Position numbers and translations under genes: made by a program | NCBI RefSeq assembly: GCF_027943255.1 | Contig: NW_026562320.1 | Coordinates: 1-64,000, forward strand | Origin: Anastrepha obliqua | Lineage: Eukaryota > Arthropoda > Insecta > Diptera > Tephritidae | Length of the DNA: 64,000 nt | Reading direction: 5' to 3' | Part shown: one piece after another, positions 49,139 through 62,920 of the stretch | Numbering within the stretch: the first letter of the stretch is position 1 | Layout: each line of letters starts with the position of its first letter | Notes under the pieces: generated by a model | Told to the model about the DNA's origin: nothing | Seen by the model: the letters and a program-made list of their open reading frames with translations, nothing else | Database searches by the model: none

Positions 49139-52100
49139 CTCCGATTTCGCTAAAACTTTCATTAAAAGTTAGGTAAGACTCTCCTCTTTCCAACATGTAC
49201 ACTTCTTTGGCAATTGGTTGGAAATTGGATGTAAAACAATGACAAAATGTCAGAAAAAAGCCTTTCTGACTCGAATTTTTCTGAACATTTTTGGCGGTAA
49301 AAGTCGTATAGTTCCCTCAAGTCTGCTCCGATTTCGCTGAAACTTCCATTAAAAGTTAGATAAGATTCTCCTCTTTCCAACAATGTACACTTCTTTGGCA
49401 ATTGGTTGGAAATTGGATGTAAAACAATCACAAAATGTCAGAAAAAAGCCTTTCTGACTCGAATTTTTCTGAACATTTTTGGCGGTAAAAGTCCCATAGT
49501 TCCCTCAATTCTGCTCCGATTTCGCTGAAACTTTCATTAAAAGTTAGATAAGACTCTCCTCTTTCCAACAATGTACACTTCTTTGGCAATTGGTTGGAAA
49601 TTGGATGTAAAACAATCAGAAAATGTCACATAAAAGCCTCATTGACTCGAATTTTTTTGAAACTTTTTTTGGCGGTAAAAGTCCCATAGTTCCCTCAATT
49701 CTGCTCCGATTTCGCTGAAACTTTCATTAAAAGTTAGATAAGACTCTCCTCTCTCCAACAATGTACACTTCTTTGGCAATTGGTTGGAAATTGGATGTAA
49801 AACAATCACAAAATGTCAGAAAAAAGCCTTTCTGACTCGAATTTTTCTGAACATTTTTGGCGGTAAAAGTCCCATAGTTCCCTCAATTCTGCTCCGATTT
49901 CGCTGAAACTTTCATTAAAAGTTAGATAAGACTCTCCTCTTTCCAACAATGTACACTTCTTTGGCAATTGGTTGGAAATTGGATGTAAAACAATCAGAAA
50001 ATGTCACATAAAAGCCTCATTGACTCGAATTTTTTTGAAACTTTTTTTGGCGGTAAAAGTCCCATAGTTCCCTCAATTCTGCTCCGATTTCGCTAAAACT
50101 TTCATTAAAAGTTAGGTAAGACTCTCCTCTTTCCAACAATGTACACTTCTTTGGCAATTGGTTGGAAATTGGATGTAAAACAATGACAAAATGTCAGAAA
50201 AAAGCCTTTCTGACTCGAATTTTTCTGAACATTTTTGGCGGTAAAAGTCGTATAGTTCCCTCAATTCTGCTCCGATTTCGCTGAAACTTTCATTAAAAGT
50301 TAGGTAAGACTCTCCTCTTTCCAACAATGTACACTTCTTTGGCAATTGGTTGGAAATTGGATGTAAAACAATCAGAAAATGTCACATAAAAGCCTCATTG
50401 ACTCGAATTTTTTTGAAACTTTTTTTGGCGGTAAAAGTCCCATAGTTCCCTCAATTCTGCTCCGATTTCGCTGAAACTTCCACTAAAAGTTAGATAAGAC
50501 TCTCCTCTTTCCAACAATGTACACTTCTTTGGCAATTGGTTGGAAATTGGATGTAAAACAATCACAAAATGTCAGAAAAAAGCCTTTCTGACTCGAATTT
50601 TTCTGAACATTTTTGGCGGTAAAAGTCCCATAGTTCCCTCAATTCTCCTCCGATTTCGCTGAAACTTTCATTAAAAGTTAGGTAAGACTCTCCTCTTTCC
50701 AACAATGTACACTTCTTTGGCAATTGGTTGGAAATTGGATGTAAAACAATCAGAAAATGTCACATAAAAGCCTCATTGACTCGAATTTTTTTGAAACTTT
50801 TTTTGGCGGTAAAAGTCCCATAGTTCCCTCAATTCTGCTCCGATTTCGCTGAAACTTTCATTAAAAGTTAGGTAAGACTCTCCTCTTTCCAACAATGTAC
50901 ACTTCTTTGGCAATTGGTTGGAAATTGGATGTAAAACAATCACAAAATGTCAGAAAAAAGCCTTTCTGACTCGAATTTTTCTGAACATTTTTGGCGGTAA
51001 AAGTCCCATAGTTCCCTCAATTCTGCTCCGATTTCGCTGAAACTTTCATTAAAAGTTAGATAAGACTCCCCTCTTTCCAACAATGTACACTTCTTTGGCA
51101 ATTGGTTGGAAATTGGATGTAAAACAATCACAAAATGTCAGAAAAAAGCCTTTCTGACTCGAATTTTTCTGAACATTTTTGGCGGTAAAAGTCCCATAGT
51201 TCCCTCAATTCTGCTCCGATTTCGCTGAAACTTTCATTAGAAGTTAGGTAAGACTCTCCTCTTTCCAACAATGTACACTTCTTTGGCAATTGGTTGGAAA
51301 TTGGATGTAAACCAATGACAAAATGTCAGAAAAAAGCCTTTCTGACTCGAATTTTTCTGAACATTTTTGGCGGTAAAAGTCGTATAGTTCCCTCAAGTCT
51401 GCTCCGATTTCGCTGAAACTTTCATTAAAAGTTAGATAAGACTCTCCTCTTTCCAACAATGTACACTTCTTTGGCAATTGGTTGGAAATTGGATGTAAAA
51501 CAATCAGAAAATGTCACATAAAAGCCTCATTGACTCGAATTTTTTTGAAACTGTTTTTGGCGGTAAAAGTCCCATAGTTCCCTCAATTCTGCTCCGATTT
51601 CGCTGAAACTTCCATTAAAAGTTAGGTAAAACTCTCCTCTTTCCAACAATGTACACTTCTTTGGCAATTGGTTGGAAATTGGATGTAAAACAATGACAAA
51701 ATGTCAGAAAAAAGCCTTTCTGACTCGAATTTTTCTGAACATTTTTGGCGGTAAAAGTCGTATAGTTCCCTCAATTCTGCTCCGATTTCGCTGAAGCTTT
51801 CATTAGAAGTTAGGTAAGACTCTCCTCTTTCCAACAATGTACACTTCTTTGGCAATTGGTTGGAAATTGGATGTAAAACAATCACAAAATGTCAGAAAAA
51901 AGCCTTTCTGACTCGAATTTTTCTGAACATTTTTGGCGGTAAAAGTCCCATAGTTCCCTCAATTCTGCTCCGATTTCGCTGAAACTTTCATTAAAAGTTA
52001 GATAAGACTCTCCTCTTTCCAACAATGTACACTTCTTTGGCAATTGGTTGGAAATTGGATGTAAAACAATCAGAAAATGTCACATAAAAGCCTCATTGAC

Positions 52101-52918
52101 TCGAATTTTTTTGAAACTTTTTTTGGCGGTAAAAGTCCCATAGTTCCCTCAATTCTGCTCCGATTTCGCTGAAACTTTCATTAAAAGTTAGATAAGACTC
52201 TCCTCTCTCCAACAATGTACACTTCTTTGGCAATTGGTTGGAAATTGGATGTAAAACAATCACAAAATGTCAGAAAAAAGCCTTTCTGACTCGAATTTTT
52301 CTGAACATTTTTGGCGGTAAAAGTCCCATAGTTCCCTCAATTCCGCTCCGATTTCGCTGAAACTTCCATTAAAAGTTAGATAAGATTCTCCTCTTTCCAA
52401 CAATGTACACTTCTTTGGCAATTGGTTGGAAATTGGATGTAAAACAATGACAAAATGTCAGAAAAAAGCCTTTCTGACTCGAATTTTTCTGAACATTTTT
52501 GGCGGTAAAAGTCCCATAGTTCCCTCAATTCTGCTCCGATTTCGCTGAAACTTCCATTAAAAGTTAGATAAGATTCTCCTCTTTCCAACAATGTACACTT
52601 CTTTGGCAATTGGTTGGAAATTGGATGTAAAACAATCACAAAATGTCAGAAAAAAGCCTTTCTGACTCGAATTTTTCTGAACATTTTTGGCGGTAAAAGT
52701 CCCATAGTTCCCTCAATTCTGCTCCGATTTCGCTGAAACTTTCATTAAAAGTTAGATAAGACTCTCCTCTTTCCAACAATGTACACTTCTTTGGCAATTG
52801 GTTGGAAATTGGATGTAAAACAATCAGAAAATGTCACATAAAAGCCTCATTGACTCGAATTTTTTTGAAACTTTTTTTGGCGGTAAAAGTCCCATAGTTC
52901 CCTCAATTCTGCTCCGAT
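49139..52918. repeat. 20-monomer HOR unit, copy 7 (3,780 bp)
   Basis: The first ten monomers match copy 6. The second half includes the AAACCAATGAC monomer (51,310), GAAACTGTTTTTGG, a GAAGCTTTC monomer (51,793) and CTCTCTCC (52,203). The GAAGCTTTC to CTCTCTCC stretch resembles the left-hand part of the array near 9.1-9.6 kb. A private ATTCCGCTCC is near 52,341. Confidence 0.8.
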
Positions 52919-55177
52919 TTCGCTAAAACTTTCATTAAAAGTTAGGTAAGACTCTCCTCTTTCCAACAATGTACACTTCTTTGGCAATTGGTTGGAAATT
53001 GGATGTAAAACAATGACAAAATGTCAGAAAAAAGCCTTTCTGACTCGAATTTTTCTGAACATTTTTGGCGGTAAAAGTCGTATAGTTCCCTCAAGTCTGC
53101 TCCGATTTCGCTGAAACTTCCATTAAAAGTTAGATAAGATTCTCCTCTTTCCAACAATGTACACTTCTTTGGCAATTGGTTGGAAATTGGATGTAAAACA
53201 ATCACAAAATGTCAGAAAAAAGCCTTTCTGACTCGAATTTTTCTGAACATTTTTGGCGGTAAAAGTCCCATAGTTCCCTCAATTCTGCTCCGATTTCGCT
53301 GAAACTTTCATTAAAAGTTAGATAAGACTCTCCTCTTTCCAACAATGTACACTTCTTTGGCAATTGGTTGGAAATTGGATGTAAAACAATCAGAAAATGT
53401 CACATAAAAGCCTCATTGACTCGAATTTTTTTGAAACTTTTTTTGGCGGTAAAAGTCCCATAGTTCCCTCAATTCTGCTCCGATTTCGCTGAAACTTTCA
53501 TTAAAAGTTAGATAAGACTCTCCTCTCTCCAACAATGTACACTTCTTTGGCAATTGGTTGGAAATTGGATGTAAAACAATCACAAAATGTCAGAAAAAAG
53601 CCTTTCTGACTCGAATTTTTCTGAACATTTTTGGCGGTAAAAGTCCCATAGTTCCCTCAATTCTGCTCCGATTTCGCTGAAACTTCCATTAAAAGTTAGA
53701 TAAGATTCTCCTCTTTCCAACAATGTACACTTCTTTGGCAATTGGTTGGAAATTGGATGTAAAACAATCAGAAAATGTCACATAAAAGCCTCATTGACTC
53801 GAATTTTTTTGAAACTTTTTTTGGCGGTAAAAGTCCCATAGTTCCCTCAATTCTGCTCCGATTTCGCTAAAACTTTCATTAAAAGTTAGGTAAGACTCTC
53901 CTCTTTCCAACAATGTACACTTCTTTGGCAATTGGTTGGAAATTGGATGTAAAACAATGACAAAATGTCAGAAAAAAGCCTTTCTGACTCGAATTTTTCT
54001 GAACATTTTTGGCGGTAAAAGTCGTATAGTTCCCTCAATTCTGCTCCGATTTCGCTGAAACTTTCATTAAAAGTTAGGTAAGACTCTCCTCTTTCCAACA
54101 ATGTACACTTCTTTGGCAATTGGTTGGAAATTGGATGTAAAACAATCAGAAAATGTCACATAAAAGCCTCATTGACTCGAATTTTTTTGAAACTTTTTTT
54201 GGCGGTAAAAGTCCCATAGTTCCCTCAATTCTGCTCCGATTTCGCTGAAACTTCCACTAAAAGTTAGATAAGACTCTCCTCTTTCCAACAATGTACACTT
54301 CTTTGGCAATTGGTTGGAAATTGGATGTAAAACAATCACAAAATGTCAGAAAAAAGCCTTTCTGACTCGAATTTTTCTGAACATTTTTGGCGGTAAAAGT
54401 CCCATAGTTCCCTCAATTCTGCTCCGATTTCGCTGAAACTTTCATTAAAAGTTAGGTAAGACTCTCCTCTTTCCAACAATGTACACTTCTTTGGCAATTG
54501 GTTGGAAATTGGATGTAAAACAATCAGAAAATGTCACATAAAAGCCTCATTGACTCGAATTTTTTTGAAACTTTTTTTGGCGGTAAAAGTCCCATAGTTC
54601 CCTCAATTCTGCTCCGATTTCGCTGAAACTTTCATTAGAAGTTAGATAAGACTCCCCTCTTTCCAACAATGTACACTTCTTTGGCAATTGGTTGGAAATT
54701 GGATGTAAAACAATCACAAAATGTCAGAAAAAAGCCTTTCTGACTCGAATTTTTCTGAACATTTTTGGCGGTAAAAGTCCCATAGTTCCCTCAATTCTGC
54801 TCCGATTTCGCTGAAACTTTCATTAAAAGTTAGGTAAGACTCTCCTCTTTCCAACAATGTACACTTCTTTGGCAATTGGTTGGAAATTGGATGTAAACCA
54901 ATGACAAAATGTCAGAAAAAAGCCTTTCTGACTCGAATTTTTCTGAACATTTTTGGCGGTAAAAGTCGTATAGTTCCCTCAAGTCTGCTCCGATTTCGCT
55001 GAAACTTTCATTAAAAGTTAGATAAGACTCTCCTCTTTCCAACAATGTACACTTCTTTGGCAATTGGTTGGAAATTGGATGTAAAACAATCAGAAAATGT
55101 CACATAAAAGCCTCATTGACTAGAATTTTTTTGAAACTTTTTTTGGCGGTAAAAGTCCCATAGTTCCCTCAATTCTG
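52919..55177. repeat. HOR unit start without the CATGTACAC deletion, then mixed monomers
   Basis: The landmark monomer GCTAAAAC, GACAAAATG, GTCGTAT, AAGTCTG occurs here with intact CAATGTACAC, so it is ancestral to, or repaired from, the deleted form seen in copies 1-7. The following order (B, CTCTCTCC, TTCCATT B, GCTAAAAC, TTCCACT) matches copy 4 and also 10,662-12,000. Confidence 0.75.
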
Positions 55178-58009
55178 CTCCGATTTCGCTGAAACTTTCA
55201 TTAGAAGTTAGGTAAGACTCTCCTCTTTCCAACAATGTACACTTCTTTGGCAATTGGTTGGAAATTGGATGTAAAACAATGACAAAATGTCAGAAAAAAG
55301 CCTTTCTGACTCGAATTTTTCTGAACATTTTTGGCGGTAAAAGTCGTATAGTTCCCTCAACTCTGCTCCGATTTCGCTGAAACTTTCATTAGAAGTTAGA
55401 TAAGACTCTCCTCTTTCCAATAATGTACACTTCTTTGGCAATTGGTTGGAAATTGGATGTAAAACAATCAGAAAATGTCACATAAAAGCCTCATTGACTC
55501 GAATTTTTTTGAAACTGTTTTTGGCGGTAAAAGTCCCATAGTTCCCTCACTTCTGCTCCGATTTCGCTGAAACTTCCATTAAAAGTTAGGTAAGACTCTC
55601 CTCTTTCCAATAATGTACACTTCTTTGGCAATTGGTTGGAAATTGGATGTAAAACAATCACAAAATGTCAGAAAAAAGCCTTTCTGACTCGAATTTTTCT
55701 GAACATTTTTGGCGGTAAAAGTCCCATAGTTCCCTCAATTCTGCTCCGATTTCGCTGAAACTTCCATTAAAAGTTAGATAAGATTCTCCTCTTTCCAACA
55801 ATGTACACTTCTTTGGCAATTGGTTGGAAATTGGATGTAAAACAATCAGAAAATGTCACATAAAAGCCTCATTGACTCGAATTTTTTTGAAACTTTTTTT
55901 GGCGGTAAAAGTCCCATAGTTCCCTCAATTGTGCTCCGATTTCGCTAAAACTTTCATTAAAAGTTAGGTAAGACTCTCCTCTTTCCAACAATGTACACTT
56001 CTTTGGCAATTGGTTGGAAATTGGATGTAAAACAATGACAAAATGTCAGAAAAAAGCCTTTCTGACTCGAATTTTTCTGAACATTTTTGGCGGTAAAAGT
56101 CGTATAGTTCCCTCAATTCTGCTCCGATTTCGCTGAAGCTTTCATTAGAAGTTAGGTAAGACTCTCCTCTTTCCAACAATGTACACTTCTTTGGCAATTG
56201 GTTGGAAATTGGATGTAAAACAATCACAAAATGTCAGAAAAAAGCCTTTCTGACTCGAATTTTTCTGAACATTTTTGGCGGTAAAAGTCCCATAGTTCCC
56301 TCAATTCTGCTCCGATTTCGCTGAAACTTTCATTAAAAGTTAGATAAGACTCTCCTCTTTCCAACAATGTACACTTCTTTGGCAATTGGTTGGAAATTGG
56401 ATGTAAAACAATCAGAAAATGTCACATAAAAGCCTCATTGACTCGAATTTTTTTGAAACTTTTTTTGGCGGTAAAAGTCCCATAGTTCCCTCAATTCTGC
56501 TCCGATTTCGCTGAAACTTTCATTAGAAGTTAGATAAGACTCTCCTCTCTCCAACAATGTACACTTCTTTGGCAATTGGTTGGAAATTGGATGTAAAACA
56601 ATCACAAAATGTCAGAAAAAAGCCTTTCTGACTCGAATTTTTCTGAACATTTTTGGCGGTAAAAGTCCCATAGTTCCCTCAATTCTGCTCCGATTTCGCT
56701 GAAACTTCCATTAAAAGTTAGATAAGATTCTCCTCTTTCCAACAATGTACACTTCTTTGGCAATTGGTTGGAAATTGGATGTAAAACAATCAGAAAATGT
56801 CACATAAAAGCCTCATTGACTCGAATTTTTTTGAAACTTTTTTTGGCGGTAAAAGTCCCATAGTTCCCTCAATTCTGCTCCGATTTCGCTAAAACTTTCA
56901 TTAAAAGTTAGGTAAGACTCTCCTCTTTCCAACAATGTACACTTCTTTGGCAATTGGTTGGAAATTGGATGTAAAACAATGACAAAATGTCAGAAAAAAG
57001 CCTTTCTGACTCGAATTTTTCTGAACATTTTTGGCGGTAAAAGTCGTATAGTTCCCTCAATTCTGCTCCGATTTCGCTGAAACTTTCATTAAAAGTTAGG
57101 TAAGACTCTCCTCTTTCCAACAATGTACACTTCTTTGGCAATTGGTTGGAAATTGGATGTAAAACAATCAGAAAATGTCACATAAAAGCCTCATTGACTC
57201 GAATTTTTTTGAAACTTTTTTTGGCGGTAAAAGTCCCATAGTTCCCTCAATTGTGCTCCGATTTCGCTAAAACTTTCATTAAAAGTTAGATAAGACTCTC
57301 CTCTTTCCAACAATGTACATTTCTTTGGCAATTGGTTGGAAATTGGATGTAAAACAATGACAAAATGTCAGAAAAAAGCCTTTCTGACTCGAATTTTTCT
57401 GAACATTTTTGGCGGTAAAAGTCCCATAGTTCCCTCAATTCTGCTCCGATTTCGCTGAAACTTTCATTAAAAGTTAGGTAAGACTCTCCTCTTTCCAACA
57501 ATGTACACTTCTTTGGCAATTGGTTGGAAATTGGATGTAAAACAATCAGAAAATGTCACATAAAAGCCTCATTGACTCGAATTTTTTTGAAACTTTTTTT
57601 GGCGGTAAAAGTCCCATAGTTCCCTCAATTCTGCTCCGATTTCGCTAAACCTTTCATTAAAAGTTAGGTAAGACTCTCCTCTTTCCAACAATGTACACTT
57701 CTTTGGCAATTGGTTGGAAATTGGATGTAAAACAATCACAAAATGTCAGAAAAAAGCCTTTCTGACTCGAATTTTTCTGAACATTTTTGGCGGTAAAAGT
57801 CCCATAGTTCCCTCAATTCTGCTCCGATTTCGCTGAAACTTTCATTAGAAGTTAGGTAAGACTCTCCTCTTTCCAACAATGTACACTTCTTTGGCAATTG
57901 GTTGGAAATTGGATGTAAAACAATCACAAAATGTCAGAAAAAAGCCTTTCTGACTCGAATTTTTCTGAACATTTTTGGCGGTAAAAGTCCCATAGTTCCC
58001 TCAATTCTG
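55178..58009. repeat. 15-monomer HOR unit, first copy (2,832 bp)
   Basis: Fifteen monomers, B type at positions 2, 4, 7, 9, 11 and 13. Landmarks are CAACTCTG (55,363), CCAATAATG (55,418 and 55,608), CACTTCTG (55,549), GAAGCTTTC (56,136), CTCTCTCC and GCTAAACC. Several of these are rare or absent in the 22-mer HOR, so this is a separate HOR family built from the same monomers. Confidence 0.82.
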
Positions 58010-60839
58010 CTCCGATTTCGCTGAAACTTTCATTAAAAGTTAGGTAAGACTCTCCTCTTTCCAACAATGTACACTTCTTTGGCAATTGGTTGGAAATTGG
58101 ATGTAAAACAATGACAAAATGTCAGAAAAAAGCCTTTCTGACTCGAATTTTTCTGAACATTTTTGGCGGTAAAAGTCGTATAGTTCCCTCAACTCTGCTC
58201 CGATTTCGCTGAAACTTTCATTAGAAGTTAGATAAGACTCTCCTCTTTCCAATAATGTACACTTCTTTGGCAATTGGTTGGAAATTGGATGTAAAACAAT
58301 CAGAAAATGTCACATAAAAGCCTCATTGACTCGAATTTTTTTGAAACTGTTTTTGGCGGTAAAAGTCCCATAGTTCCCTCACTTCTGCTCCGATTTCGCT
58401 GAAACTTCCATTAAAAGTTAGGTAAGACTCTCCTCTTTCCAACAATGTACACTTCTTTGGCAATTGGTTGGAAATTGGATGTAAAACAATCACAAAATGT
58501 CAGAAAAAAGCCTTTCTGACTCGAATTTTTCTGAACATTTTTGGCGGTAAAAGTCCCATAGTTCCCTCAATTCTGCTCCGATTTCGCTGAAACTTCCATT
58601 AAAAGTTAGATAAGATTCTCCTCTTTCCAACAATGTACACTTCTTTGGCAATTGGTTGGAAATTGGATGTAAAACAATCACAAAATGTCAGAAAAAAGCC
58701 TTTCTGACTCGAATTTTTCTGAACATTTTTGGCGGTAAAAGTCCCATAGTTCCCTCAATTCTGCTCCGATTTCGCTGAAACTTCCATTAAAAGTTAGATA
58801 AGATTCTCCTCTTTCCAACAATGTACACTTCTTTGGCAATTGGTTGGAAATTGGATGTAAAACAATCAGAAAATGTCACATAAAAGCCTCATTGACTCGA
58901 ATTTTTTTGAAACTTTTTTTGGCGGTAAAAGTCCCATAGTTCCCTCAATTGTGCTCCGATTTCGCTAAAACTTTCATTAAAAGTTAGGTAAGACTCTCCT
59001 CTTTCCAACAATGTACACTTCTTTGGCAATTGGTTGGAAATTGGATGTAAAACAATGACAAAATGTCAGAAAAAAGCCTTTCTGACTCGAATTTTTCTGA
59101 ACATTTTTGGCGGTAAAAGTCGTATAGTTCCCTCAATTCTGCTCCGATTTCGCTGAAGCTTTCATTAGAAGTTAGGTAAGACTCTCCTCTTTCCAACAAT
59201 GTACACTTCTTTGGCAATTGGTTGGAAATTGGATGTAAAACAATCACAAAATGTCAGAAAAAAGCCTTTCTGACTCGAATTTTTCTGAACATTTTTGGCG
59301 GTAAAAGTCCCATAGTTCCCTCAATTCTGCTCCGATTTCGCTGAAACTTCCATTAAAAGTTAGGTAAGACTCTCCTCTTTCCAACAATGTACACTTCTTT
59401 GGCAATTGGTTGGAAATTGGATGTAAAACAATCACAAAATGTCAGAAAAAAGCCTTTCTGACTCGAATTTTTCTGAACATTTTTGGCGGTAAAAGTCCCA
59501 TAGTTCCCTCAATTCTGCTCCGATTTCGCTGAAACTTCCATTAAAAGTTAGATAAGATTCTCCTCTTTCCAACAATGTACACTTCTTTGGCAATTGGTTG
59601 GAAATTGGATGTAAAACAATCAGAAAATGTCACATAAAAGCCTCATTGACTCGAATTTTTTTGAAACTTTTTTTGGCGGTAAAAGTCCCATAGTTCCCTC
59701 AATTCTGCTCCGATTTCGCTAAAACTTTCATTAAAAGTTAGGTAAGACTCTCCTCTTTCCAACAATGTACACTTCTTTGGCAATTGGTTGGAAATTGGAT
59801 GTAAAACAATGACAAAATGTCAGAAAAAAGCCTTTCTGACTCGAATTTTTCTGAACATTTTTGGCGGTAAAAGTCGTATAGTTCCCTCAATTCTGCTCCG
59901 ATTTCGCTGAAACTTTCATTAAAAGTTAGGTAAGACTCTCCTCTTTCCAACAGTGTACACTTCTTTGGCAATTGGTTGGAAATTGGATGTAAAACAATCA
60001 GAAAATGTCACATAAAAGCCTCATTGACTCGAATTTTTTTGAAACTTTTTTTGGCGGTAAAAGTCCCATAGTTCCCTCAATTGTGCTCCGATTTCGCTAA
60101 AACTTTCATTAGAAGTTAGATAAGACTCCCCTCTTTCCAACAATGTACACTTCTTTGGCAATTGGTTGGAAATTGGATGTAAAACAATGACAAAATGTCA
60201 GAAAAAAGCCTTTCTGACTCGAATTTTTCTGAACATTTTTGGCGGTAAAAGTCCCATAGTTCCCTCAATTCTGCTCCGATTTCGCTGAAACTTTCATTAA
60301 AAGTTAGGTAAGACTCTCCTCTTTCCAACAATGTACACTTCTTTGGCAATTGGTTGGAAATTGGATGTAAAACAATCAGAAAATGTCACATAAAAGCCTC
60401 ATTGACTCGAATTTTTTTGAAACTTTTTTTGGCGGTAAAAGTCCCATAGTTCCCTCAATTCTGCTCCGATTTCGCTAAAACTTTCATTAAAAGTTAGGTA
60501 AGACTCTCCTCTTTCCAACAATGTACACTTCTTTGGCAATTGGTTGGAAATTGGATGTAAAACAATCACAAAATGTCAGAAAAAAGCCTTTCTGACTCGA
60601 ATTTTTCTGAACATTTTTGGCGGTAAAAGTCCCATAGTTCCCTCAATTCTGCTCCGATTTCGCTGAAACTTTCATTAGAAGTTAGGTAAGACTCTCCTCT
60701 TTCCAACAATGTACACTTCTTTGGCAATTGGTTGGAAATTGGATGTAAAACAATCACAAAATGTCAGAAAAAAGCCTTTCTGACTCGAATTTTTCTGAAC
60801 ATTTTTGGCGGTAAAAGTCCCATAGTTCCCTCAATTCTG
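58010..60839. repeat. 15-monomer HOR unit, second copy (2,830 bp)
   Basis: Landmarks repeat at 2,830-2,832 bp from the first copy: CAACTCTG 58,191, CCAATAATG 58,249, CACTTCTG 58,381, and frames 56,908/59,738, 57,286/60,116 and 57,736/60,566. Compared with the first copy it has one extra A monomer early (58,576), and two monomers (a B and the CTCTCTCC one) are replaced by a single A at 59,330. The count stays at fifteen. Confidence 0.82.
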
Positions 60840-62920
60840 CTCCGATTTCGCTGAAACTTTCATTAAAAGTTAGGTAAGACTCTCCTCTTTCCAACAATGT
60901 ACACTTCTTTGGCAATTGGTTGGAAATTGGATGTAAACCAATGACAAAATGTCAGAAAAAAGCCTTTCTGACTCGAATTTTTCTGAACATTTTTGGCGGT
61001 AAAAGTCGTATAGTTCCCTCAAGTCTGCTCCGATTTCGCTGAAACTTTCATTAAAAGTTAGATAAGACTCTCCTCTTTCCAACAATGTACACTTCTTTGG
61101 CAATTGGTTGGAAATTGGATGTAAAACAATCAGAAAATGTCACATAAAAGCCTCATTGACTCGAATTTTTTTGAAACTTTTTTTGGCGGTAAAAGTCCCA
61201 TAGTTCCCTCAATTCTGCTCCGATTTCGCTGAAACTTTCATTAGAAGTTAGATAAGACTCCCCTCTTTCCAACAATGTACACTTCTTTGGCAATTGGTTG
61301 GAAATTGGATGTAAAACAATCACAAAATGTCAGAAAAAAGCCTTTCTGACTCGAATTTTTCTGAACATTTTTGGCGGTAAAAGTCCCATAGTTCCCTCAA
61401 TTCTGCTCCGATTTCGCTGAAACTTTCATTAAAAGTTAGATAAGACTCTCCTCTTTCCAACAATGTACACTTCTTTGGCAATTGGTTGGAAATTGGATGT
61501 AAAACAATCACAAAATGTCAGAAAAAAGCCTTTCTGACTCGAATTTTTCTGAACATTTTTGGCGGTAAAAGTCCCATAGTTCCCTCAATTCTGCTCCGAT
61601 TTCGCTGAAACTTTCATTAAAAGTTAGGTAAGACTCTCCTCTTTCCAACAATGTACACTTCTTTGGCAATTGGTTGGAAATTGGATGTAAACCAATGACA
61701 AAATGTCAGAAAAAAGCCTTTCTGACTCGAATTTTTCTGAACATTTTTGGCGGTAAAAGTCGTATAGTTCCCTCAACTCTGCTCCGATTTCGCTGAAACT
61801 TTCATTAAAAGTTAGATAAGACTCTCCTCTTTCCAACAATGTACACTTCTTTGGCAATTGGTTGGAAATTGGATGTAAAACAATCAGAAAATGTCACATA
61901 AAAGCCTCATTGACTAGAATTTTTTTGAAACTTTTTTTGGCGGTAAAAGTCCCATAGTTCCCTCAATTCTGCTCCGATTTCGCTGAAACTTTCATTAAAA
62001 GTTAGGTAAGACTCTCCTCTTTCCAACAATGTACACTTCTTTGGCAATTGGTTGGAAATTGGATGTAAAACAATGACAAAATGTCAGAAAAAAGCCTTTC
62101 TGACTCGAATTTTTCTGAACATTTTTGGCGGTAAAAGTCGTATAGTTCCCTCAATTCTGCTCCGATTTCGCTGAAACTTTCATTAGAAGTTAGGTAAGAC
62201 TCTCCTCTTTCCAACAATGTACACTTCTTTGGCAATTGGTTGGAAATTGGATGTAAAACAATCACAAAATGTCAGAAAAAAGCCTTTCTGACTCGAATTT
62301 TTCTGAACATTTTTGGCGGTAAAAGTCCCATAGTTCCCTCAATTCTGCTCCGATTTCGCTGAAACTTCCATTAAAAGTTAGGTAAGACTCTCCTCTTTCC
62401 AACAATGTACACTTCTTTGGCAATTGGTTGGAAATTGGATGTAAAACAATGACAAAATGTCAGAAAAAAGCCTTTCTGACTCGAATTTTTCTGAACATTT
62501 TTGGCGGTAAAAGTCCCATAGTTCCCTCAATTCTGCTCCGATTTCGCTGAAACTTCCATTAAAAGTTAGATAAGATTCTCCTCTTTCCAACAATGTACAC
62601 TTCTTTGGCAATTGGTTGGAAATTGGATGTAAAACAATCACAAAATGTCAGAAAAAAGCCTTTCTGACTCGAATTTTTCTGAACATTTTTGGCGGTAAAA
62701 GTCCCATAGTTCCCTCAATTCTGCTCCGATTTCGCTGAAACTTTCATTAAAAGTTAGATAAGACTCTCCTCTTTCCAACAATGTACACTTCTTTGGCAAT
62801 TGGTTGGAAATTGGATGTAAAACAATCAGAAAATGTCACATAAAAGCCTCATTGACTCGAATTTTTTTGAAACTTTTTTTGGCGGTAAAAGTCCCATAGT
62901 TCCCTCAATTCTGCTCCGAT
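60840..62920. repeat. 11-monomer stretch of mixed origin
   Basis: It opens with an AAACCAATGAC, GTCGTAT, AAGTCTG monomer and a B monomer. A second AAACCAATGAC monomer lies 754 bp (4 monomers) on, at 61,690, this one ending CAACTCTG. The order does not continue the 15-mer HOR, so the HOR ends at about 60,839. The B monomer near 61,915 has CTAGAATT. Confidence 0.7.
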
